Below are positions 58,623 to 64,000 of a stretch of 64,000 nucleotides of DNA, in pieces (the stretch's first letter is position 1; the number at the start of each line of letters is the position of its first letter). Made by a program: the position numbers and the translations under genes. The stretch spans positions 1 through 64,000 of the forward strand of contig JAUYQR010000005.1 in NCBI GenBank assembly GCA_030697175.1, written 5' to 3'. Source of the DNA: Paracoccaceae bacterium (GTDB lineage: Bacteria; Pseudomonadota; Alphaproteobacteria; Rhodobacterales; Rhodobacteraceae). Below the pieces are notes generated by a model. The model saw only the letters and a list, made by a program, of their open reading frames with translations. It was not told the origin of the DNA and did no database searches.

Positions 58623-59449
58623 CGGCTTACCCTCAACATCCGGTCAAGCAGGATGGCCACCACCACGATGATGAAACCGGATTCAAAGCCAAGCGCGGTA
58701 TTGACGGAATTGAGCGCGCGGACGACCGGCACGCCAAGGCCGTTGGCCCCGACGAGGGCGGCGATCACCACCATCGACAGCGACAGCATGATGGTCTGGT
58801 TGAGGCCCGCCATGATCTGCGGGAATGCGTAGGGCATCTCCACCTTCCAGAGCCGTTGTTTCGGGGTGGCGCCAAAGGCGGTTGCGGCCTCCAGCAGCGC
58901 CTGCGGCGTGGACGAGACGCCAAGGTGGGTCAGCCGGATCGGGGCGGGCAGCACGAAGATCACGGTGGCGATCAGGCCCGGCACCATGCCAAGGCCGAAG
59001 AACACGATGGCGGGGATCAGGTAGACGAAGGTCGGCAGGGTCTGCATCAGATCGAGGATCGGCACCATGGCCCGGTAAAGTTTCGGGCGGTGCGCGGCGG
59101 CGATGCCGATCGGCACGCCAAGCCCCATGCAGACAACGCAGGCCGACAGGATCAGGGTCAGGCTTTCGGTGGTTTCTTCCCAGTAGCCCTGGTTCAGGAT
59201 GAACAGAAAGCCGATCACGACGCCAAGGCAGACCCTCCAGTTCTTTTGCAAGACCCACGTCAGAGCGACGAAAAGCGCAATGATGACGAAGGGATGCGGG
59301 GTTTGCAGCAGCCACAGGATGGCGGCGATCATCGCTTCGAGACCGGTGGAGATGGCGTCGAACAGGCCGCCGAGATTGTCGTTCATCCAGTCGAACACCG
59401 CTTTCGCGCTCTTGCCGACAGGGATCTTGTAATCGGTCAACCATTCCAT
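58619..59449 (-). CDS. choW: Choline ABC transporter permease ChoW
   Basis: A 276-residue OpuA/ProW-like permease. 'MEWLTDYKIPVGKSAKAVFDWMNDNLGG' is a typical ChoW N-terminus. About seven helices follow, with the ATPase-contact loop 'EAATAFGATPKQRLWKVEMPYAFPQIMAG'. Coupled to choV. The ATG at 59449 is supported by family length. Confidence 0.94.
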   Translation of the reverse strand: MEWLTDYKIPVGKSAKAVFDWMNDNLGGLFDAISTGLEAMIAAILWLLQTPHPFVIIALFVALTWVLQKNWRVCLGVVIGFLFILNQGYWEETTESLTLILSACVVCMGLGVPIGIAAAHRPKLYRAMVPILDLMQTLPTFVYLIPAIVFFGLGMVPGLIATVIFVLPAPIRLTHLGVSSTPQALLEAATAFGATPKQRLWKVEMPYAFPQIMAGLNQTIMLSLSMVVIAALVGANGLGVPVVRALNSVNTALGFESGFIIVVVAILLDRMLRVSR

Positions 59450-59475
59450 TCGGCCGCTCCGTCCGGGGAAAAGAA

Positions 59476-59495
59476 GCCCCGGCTTTCGCCGGGGC
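59476..59495 (-). terminator. Intercistronic hairpin between choX and choW
   Basis: An 8-bp stem (GCCCCGGC / GCCGGGGC) with a TTTC loop, followed on the minus strand by TTCTTTTCC. It may reduce read-through and raise ChoX relative to ChoWV. Confidence 0.6.
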
Positions 59496-59501
59496 CTTGG
59501 A

Positions 59502-60422
59502 TCATTGCAGGGCTGCGGCGACCGCTGCCTTGGCGTCGCCACCGTCCCTGGTGGTCACGCCGTCGAGCCACGGCTCCCAGGCGGCCGGGTTGGCGGCAAG
59601 CCAGGCCTTGGCGGCATCGGTCGGGTCTGCGCCATCGTTCAGGATGGCCCCCATGATCTCGTTTTCCATCGGCAGGGAAAACTTGAGGTTCGACAGCAGT
59701 TTGCCGGTGTTCGGGCATTCGGTGGTGAAGCCGGCGCGGGTGTTGGTGAACACGCTGCCCTCGGCGCCGAACCATTCCTCGCCGCCGGTCAGATAGGTCA
59801 ATTCCATGGCGGCATTCATCGGGTGCGGAGCCCATCCGAGGAACACGACGGGTTTGCCTTCGCCGTCCAGACCGGTGGCCTGCGACAGCATGCCCTGTTC
59901 GGAGCTTTCGATCAGTTCGAATTCGCCCAGGCCGAAGTCATTGGCGGCGATGCGGTCCAGAATCAGGCGGTTGCCGTCATTGCCGGGTTCGATTCCGTAG
60001 ATCTTGCCCTCGAGCGCATCCTTGTGGGTGGCCAGATCGGCAAAGGATTTGATCCCCAGCGCCGCGCCTGCCGCATTCGTGGCAAGCGTGTATTGCGTGC
60101 CGGTCAGGTTTTCGGCGACGGTTTCGACGGTGCCTGCATCCCGGTAGGGGGCGATGTCGGCCTCCATCGTCGGCATCCAGTTTCCGAGGAACACGTCGAT
60201 GTCGCCTTCGGCGAGGCCGGTGTAGGTGACCGGGACGGAGAGCACCTTGGTTTCGGTGTCATACCCCAGCGCCTCGAGGATCACAGTGGTGGCGGCGGTG
60301 GTGGCGGTGATGTCGGTCCAGCCGACATCGGAGAAGATCACCTTGTCGCAGTCTTGCGCAAAGGCGGAACCGGCGAGTGCGAAGGTGACGGCGGTAGTGA
60401 GCAGCGTGGTGCGGATGGGCAT
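59502..60422 (-). CDS. choX: Choline-binding periplasmic protein ChoX
   Basis: A 306-residue periplasmic protein. Signal peptide about 1-22 (GSAFAQD). Aromatic ligand-cage positions of ChoX are visible: 'VGWTDITATTAATT', 'FLGNWMPTME', 'GTQYTLATN', 'FLGWAPHPMN'. GGGGGAGG precedes the ATG. First gene of choXWV, divergent from betI. Binds choline for import and conversion to glycine betaine. Confidence 0.94.
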   Translation of the reverse strand: MPIRTTLLTTAVTFALAGSAFAQDCDKVIFSDVGWTDITATTAATTVILEALGYDTETKVLSVPVTYTGLAEGDIDVFLGNWMPTMEADIAPYRDAGTVETVAENLTGTQYTLATNAAGAALGIKSFADLATHKDALEGKIYGIEPGNDGNRLILDRIAANDFGLGEFELIESSEQGMLSQATGLDGEGKPVVFLGWAPHPMNAAMELTYLTGGEEWFGAEGSVFTNTRAGFTTECPNTGKLLSNLKFSLPMENEIMGAILNDGADPTDAAKAWLAANPAAWEPWLDGVTTRDGGDAKAAVAAALQ

Positions 60423-60441
60423 GGAACCTCCCCCATTTTTG

Positions 60442-60460
60442 TTGATTGACGAGTCAATAA
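60442..60460. promoter_or_regulatory. BetI-type inverted repeat
   Basis: TTGATTGACGAGTCAATAA contains TTGAC-GA-GTCAA embedded in a longer imperfect palindrome. It lies in the choX-betI gap, 20 bp upstream of choX and 47 bp upstream of betI. Position and symmetry fit a BetI operator that controls both units in response to choline. Confidence 0.6.
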
Positions 60461-60506
60461 ACTTCGTGCTGATACGGTTTGGCAAGTGTTTTATGAGGCC
60501 GCGCCG

Positions 60507-61085
60507 ATGCCGAAGCTTGGAATGGAGCCTATTCGCAAGGATGCGCTGGTTAAAGCCACGATTGTGGAAATCGGCAGGGTCGGCTCGCTGGACGTGACGG
60601 TCAGCCAGATCGCCAAGCGGGCGGGGATGTCCTCGGCGCTGGCGCACCATTATTTCGGGTCGAAGGAAGACATGTTCCTGGCCGCGATGCGCCATGTGCT
60701 GACGCTTTATGGCGCCGAGGTGCGCGGGGCGCTGGCGGCGGCCGAGGGGCCGGAGGGGCGGGTCAGGGCGATCCTGCGCGCGTCCTTCAGCCCCGGCAAC
60801 TTTCGCCGCGAGGCGGTCGGGGCGTGGATGAACTTCTGGGTGCTGGCGCAATCGGTGCCGGAGGCGAAGCGGTTGCTGGCGGTCTATCAGCGGCGGCTCC
60901 GGTCGAACCTGCGCCACGCGCTGCGCCCGCTTGCGGGGGCGCGGGCGGGTGAGATTGCGGCGGGACTGGGGGCGCTGATCGACGGGCTTTACCTGCGCGA
61001 GGTGCTGAAATCCGGCCCGGCGGACGGGGCGGCGGCGGTGGCCGTGGCGGTGCGCTATCTGGAAGCCGAGTTGGGGAGGCTGTGA
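60507..61085 (+). CDS. betI: TetR-family choline-responsive repressor BetI
   Basis: A 192-residue repressor. N-terminus '[23 protein letters not shown]' and HTH '[32 protein letters not shown]' are characteristic of BetI. The C-terminal ligand domain contains '[32 protein letters not shown]'. The stop overlaps the betA ATG by 1 nt (TGATG). Confidence 0.95.
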   Translation: MPKLGMEPIRKDALVKATIVEIGRVGSLDVTVSQIAKRAGMSSALAHHYFGSKEDMFLAAMRHVLTLYGAEVRGALAAAEGPEGRVRAILRASFSPGNFRREAVGAWMNFWVLAQSVPEAKRLLAVYQRRLRSNLRHALRPLAGARAGEIAAGLGALIDGLYLREVLKSGPADGAAAVAVAVRYLEAELGRL

Positions 61086-62734
61086 TGCACGCCGATTATG
61101 TCATCGTTGGCGCAGGGTCTGCCGGCTGCGCGCTGGCCTACCGGCTGGCCGAGGCCGGGCGTCGGGTGACGGTGATCGAACACGGCGGGTCGGACGCGGG
61201 ACCGTTCATCCAGATGCCGGGCGCGCTGTCGTATCCGATGAACATGGGGATCTATGACTGGGGCTTTCAGACCGAACCCGAACCGCATCTGAACGGCCGG
61301 GTGCTGGCGACGCCGCGCGGCAAGGTGATCGGCGGGTCGTCCTCGATCAACGGCATGGTCTATGTCCGCGGCCATGCGCGCGACTATGACACCTGGGCCG
61401 AGATGGGCGCGGATGGCTGGGGCTATGCCGACGTGCTGCCGTATTTCAAGCGGATGGAGCATTCGCACGGCGGGTCGGGGCCGGAATATCGCGGCACCGA
61501 GGGGCCGCTGCACATCACGCGGGGGCCACGGTCGAACCCGTTGTTCGACGCCTTCATCAAGGCGGGCGAGCAGGCCGGGTATCCGGTGACCACCGATTAC
61601 AACGGCGCGCAGCAGGAAGGCTTCGGCCCGATGGAGGCGACGATCTGGAAGGGTCGGCGCTGGTCGGCGGCGAATGCCTACCTCAAACCCGCGATGGCGG
61701 GGGGCAATGTGCAGGTCGTTCGCGGCCTTGCACGGCGTGTGGTGTTCGAGGGCAAGCGCGCGGTCGGTGTGGAAATCGGGCGCGGCGACCTCGTTCAGGT
61801 GATTCGGGCGGGGCGCGAGGTGATCCTTGCGGCCTCCTCGATCAACACGCCGAAATTGCTGATGCTGTCGGGCGTGGGGCCGGGGGCGCATCTGGCCGAA
61901 CACGGGATTCCGGTGCTGGCCGACCGCGCCGGCGTGGGTGCGAACCTGCAGGACCACCTGGAGATCTACATGCAGTTTGCCGCCAGCCAGCCGGTGACGC
62001 TGTTCAAATACTGGAACCTGTGGGGCAAGGCGACGGTCGGGGCGCAGTGGCTGTTCACCGGCACCGGGCTGGGGGCGTCGAACCAGTTCGAGGCTTGCGC
62101 CTTTATCCGGTCGGCCGCCGGGATCGACTACCCGGATATCCAGTATCACTTCCTGCCGATCGCGGTGCGCTATGACGGCAAGGCGGTGGCGGAGGGGCAC
62201 GGGTTTCAGGCCCATGTCGGGCCGATGCGGTCGAAGTCGCGGGGGGCTGTCACCCTGCGGTCGGCCAACCCGGCGGACGCGCCGCGCATCAAATTCAACT
62301 ATATGTCGCACCCCGACGACTGGGCGGAGTTTCGCACCTGCGTGCGCCTGACACGCGAGATTTTCGGGCAGGAGGCGTTCAAGCCCTTCGTGCGTCACGA
62401 AATTCAGCCGGGCGCTGCGGTCGAGACGGACGACCAGATCGACGCCTTCTTGCGCGCGCATGTGGAAAGCGCCTATCACCCCTGCGGCACGGCCCGGATC
62501 GGCAGGGCGAGCGATCCGATGGCGGTGGTCGATGCCGAGTGTCGGGTGATCGGGGTTGACGGGCTGCGGGTGGCCGACAGCTCGGTCTTTCCGCAGGTGA
62601 CGAACGGCAACCTCAACGCGCCGTCGATCATGGTGGGGGAAAAGGCGGCGGATCATATTCTTGGCCGCACGCCCTTGCCCGCGTCGAACCTTGAGCCTTG
62701 GGTCAATCCGGACTGGCGCGTGGCGCAGCGGTAG
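61085..62734 (+). CDS. betA: Choline dehydrogenase BetA (GMC oxidoreductase)
   Basis: A 549-residue FAD-dependent enzyme oxidising choline to betaine aldehyde. FAD motif '[20 protein letters not shown]', GMC signature '[26 protein letters not shown]', second signature '[19 protein letters not shown]', catalytic His in '[12 protein letters not shown]' and Asn in '[19 protein letters not shown]'. No betB (betaine aldehyde dehydrogenase) follows, so betB must be elsewhere or BetA performs both steps. Confidence 0.95.
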   Translation: MHADYVIVGAGSAGCALAYRLAEAGRRVTVIEHGGSDAGPFIQMPGALSYPMNMGIYDWGFQTEPEPHLNGRVLATPRGKVIGGSSSINGMVYVRGHARDYDTWAEMGADGWGYADVLPYFKRMEHSHGGSGPEYRGTEGPLHITRGPRSNPLFDAFIKAGEQAGYPVTTDYNGAQQEGFGPMEATIWKGRRWSAANAYLKPAMAGGNVQVVRGLARRVVFEGKRAVGVEIGRGDLVQVIRAGREVILAASSINTPKLLMLSGVGPGAHLAEHGIPVLADRAGVGANLQDHLEIYMQFAASQPVTLFKYWNLWGKATVGAQWLFTGTGLGASNQFEACAFIRSAAGIDYPDIQYHFLPIAVRYDGKAVAEGHGFQAHVGPMRSKSRGAVTLRSANPADAPRIKFNYMSHPDDWAEFRTCVRLTREIFGQEAFKPFVRHEIQPGAAVETDDQIDAFLRAHVESAYHPCGTARIGRASDPMAVVDAECRVIGVDGLRVADSSVFPQVTNGNLNAPSIMVGEKAADHILGRTPLPASNLEPWVNPDWRVAQR

Positions 62735-62789
62735 GGCGCCCGCCTCCCTCTGCCTCCGCCCACGAGGGGGGAGGGAAACGCCAGACGGG

Positions 62790-62803
62790 TTGATCCGGGT
62801 CAA
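62790..62803. promoter_or_regulatory. Crp/Fnr-type box TTGAT-CCGG-GTCAA
   Basis: TTGATCCGGGTCAA lies 58 bp upstream of the YdcH-family ATG. It has the same half-sites as the box at 12466 (TTGAT and GTCAA). A canonical activation distance for FNR-type regulators is plausible. Confidence 0.65.
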
Positions 62804-62861
62804 GGTGGACGGCGCGGCGATCTTCTAGACGTGGTGCGACAGTCCAAGAAGGAGATGACCG

Positions 62862-63101
62862 ATGTCGAACACCCCGCACACGTTGCATGACGAATTCCCC
62901 AACCATGCGCAGAAGATCAGCGCAATGAAGGCGTCGAGCCCGCATTTCGCCCAGCTTCTGGTCGAGTATGATGCCGTCAACGACAAGATCCACCGGTCGG
63001 AAATCCGGCTGGACCTTCTGACCGAAGAGGAAGAAGAGGCGCTGCGCCGCCAGCGTGTCCATCTGAAGGACCACATCTGGGCGCATGTGAAAGACGCCTG
63101 A
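62862..63101 (+). CDS. YdcH/DUF465-family small protein
   Basis: A 79-residue soluble, charged, helical protein ('HTLHDEFPNHAQKISAMKASSPHFAQLLVEYDAVNDKIHRSEIRLDLLTEEEEEALRRQRVHLKDHI'). The 'HDEFP ... HF..L..EYD..N..I' pattern is that of DUF465/YdcH, a coiled-coil hairpin of unknown function. AAGGAG precedes the ATG. A Crp/Fnr box upstream suggests oxygen- or NO-linked expression. Confidence 0.88.
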   Translation: MSNTPHTLHDEFPNHAQKISAMKASSPHFAQLLVEYDAVNDKIHRSEIRLDLLTEEEEEALRRQRVHLKDHIWAHVKDA

Positions 63102-63123
63102 AGGCCGGATTCACCGCGCTTGC

Positions 63124-63154
63124 GGCGGGCCATGTGCCCGCCGTTTCCATTTTT
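63124..63154 (+). terminator. Terminator of the YdcH-family gene
   Basis: A 7-bp stem (GGCGGGC / GCCCGCC) with a CATGT loop, followed by GTTTCCATTTTT. It begins 23 bp past the stop. Confidence 0.75.
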
Positions 63155-64000
63155 CACCCGATCTCGTAGGGCAGCACGTCGCGGGAATTCGGGTTGACGC
63201 TGAGCCGGCCTTCCAGGGGCGGGACCGAGCGTTGATGGCAATTGGTGCGTTCGCAGATGCGGCAGGAAATGCCGATCGGTTCGAAGCGGCCCTTCAGATC
63301 CAGCCCATCGGAGTAGACGAGTTGCGCCGCGTGCTGCACCTCGCAGCCAAGGCCGATGGCATAGCGGCGGACCGGGGCGAGGAACGCGCCCGCCGGTTTC
63401 GACACATCGCGCGCAAGGCAGAGATAGCGCACGCCGTCGGGGGTTTCGGCCAGTTGGCGCAGGAACTGGCCGGGGGTCTCGAACGCGCGGTGGACGTTCC
63501 ACAACGGGCAGGCGCCACCGAAGCGGGCGAATTGCAGCCGCGTGGCGGAGTGGCGCTTGGTGATGGTGCCGGCCTGATCGACGCGGACAAAGAAGAACGG
63601 AATGCCCTTGGCGCCGGGGCGTTGCAGGGTGGACAGCCGATGCGCCACCTGTTCCAGCGAAGCGCCGAAGAGGTCGGCGAGGCGTTCAAGATCGTGGCGC
63701 GTGTCGAGGGCTGCGGCCTGAAACGCCCGGTAGGGCAAAAGGGCCGCGCCGGCGAAGTAGTTGGCCAGCCCGATCTTGGCGATGTCGCGTGCTTCGGGGG
63801 TGGAAAACCGGGCGAGGTCGAGGGTGGCCTCCAAGAGGTCGTTCTGGGTGAGAAGGGCGATCTGGTGAAGAAGCTGGAAGCGTTGCGAGGGGCCGGAAGC
63901 GCGGGCCGAGATATCCAGTCGCCGGGCCGCGGGATCGTAGTGGCGCAGCGGGGATTTGTCGGAAAAGTGCAAGCTGATGCCAGCGCGGCGCAGCAGGTCT
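63154..64000 (-). CDS. Short-chain fatty-acyl-responsive transcriptional regulator (ScfR/RamB-like), C-terminal part
   Basis: About 282 residues of a protein whose N-terminus lies beyond the window end; the frame stays open to base 64000. It contains an ImmA/IrrE-like (DUF955) segment 'FQLLHQIALLTQNDLLEATLDLARFSTPEARDIAKIGLANYFAGAALLPYRAFQAAAL' and a DUF2083-type C-terminus with four Cys ('GACPLWNVHR', 'GISCRICERTNCHQRSVPPLEGRL'). Full-length members carry an N-terminal XRE-type HTH and regulate acyl-CoA metabolism genes. Confidence 0.85.
   Translation of the reverse strand, partial: DLLRRAGISLHFSDKSPLRHYDPAARRLDISARASGPSQRFQLLHQIALLTQNDLLEATLDLARFSTPEARDIAKIGLANYFAGAALLPYRAFQAAALDTRHDLERLADLFGASLEQVAHRLSTLQRPGAKGIPFFFVRVDQAGTITKRHSATRLQFARFGGACPLWNVHRAFETPGQFLRQLAETPDGVRYLCLARDVSKPAGAFLAPVRRYAIGLGCEVQHAAQLVYSDGLDLKGRFEPIGISCRICERTNCHQRSVPPLEGRLSVNPNSRDVLPYEIG

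Noticed and set aside
61055-62803. Long minus-strand frame opposite betA
   Set aside because: Mirror frame of a GMC oxidoreductase with no recognisable domain; it crosses the betI and betA boundary.

Overview
The window comes from a high-GC alphaproteobacterium, most likely of the Rhodobacteraceae (Rhodobacter / Gemmobacter / Tabrizicola type). This rests on the Tad pilus genes with short 'GAVTVDW' Flp pilins, an Lrp-type PutR divergent from a long PutA, the choXWV-betI-betA layout, the bioMNY biotin transporter and FnrL-type half-sites. Genus assignment is inference. I see no prophage, CRISPR array, integrase or recognisable defence system. The only mobile DNA is the end of an IS3-family element at the left edge.

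Layout. 1-5.6 kb: a Tad/Flp pilus locus on the minus strand (three flp genes, cpaB, the cpaC secretin, an OmpA-type lipoprotein and cpaE). cpaE is broken by the IS element, and two flp genes are a tandem copy of about 480 bp that carries its own terminator and upstream region. 5.9-10.7 kb: a lytic transglycosylase, 3-oxoacid CoA-transferase scoAB, a four-domain envelope protein and an unassigned protein. 10.77 kb: tRNA-Leu(UAA). 10.9-17.8 kb: a stress / low-oxygen / storage cluster of Hsp20, two Crp/Fnr regulators, a phasin-like protein, a small lipoprotein and an ftsH-phaC pair overlapping by 4 nt. Several TTGAY-N4-RTCAA Crp/Fnr boxes lie between these genes.

17.8-35.3 kb: a catabolic island. 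A six-gene minus-strand operon (HisD-like dehydrogenase, SDR, bicupin, MetE-like protein, alpha/beta hydrolase, HpcH/HpaI aldolase) runs divergently from a second HisD-like dehydrogenase. Next come an amidase with a 49-residue AtzG-like partner, a LacI regulator, a carbohydrate-type ABC importer, a double SnoaL-like protein and a Rieske oxygenase. A 16-bp palindrome of consensus TTGCATACGTATGCAA occurs at both hisD-like promoters, at the ABC importer promoter and upstream of the SnoaL-like gene. I infer that it is the operator of the local LacI protein and that these units form one regulon for an unidentified substrate. This is the best candidate in the window for an undescribed pathway.

35.4-46.1 kb: putR/putA for proline use, a rhomboid protease, inositol monophosphatase, a VWA-type protein, a Kef-type antiporter, and metR divergent from metF across an inverted repeat. 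46.2-51.5 kb: a coupled operon aroQ - HpcH/HpaI aldolase - short acyl-CoA ligase - thiolase lacking its second catalytic cysteine, converging on bioM-bioN-bioY. 51.7-57.5 kb: a glycine-zipper lipoprotein, GabT, DprA and TopA with a lysine/alanine-rich tail. 57.6-62.7 kb: choline uptake choXWV divergent from betI-betA, with no betB in view. 62.9-64 kb: a YdcH-family protein preceded by a further Crp/Fnr box, and the C-terminal part of a fatty-acyl-responsive regulator cut by the window end.
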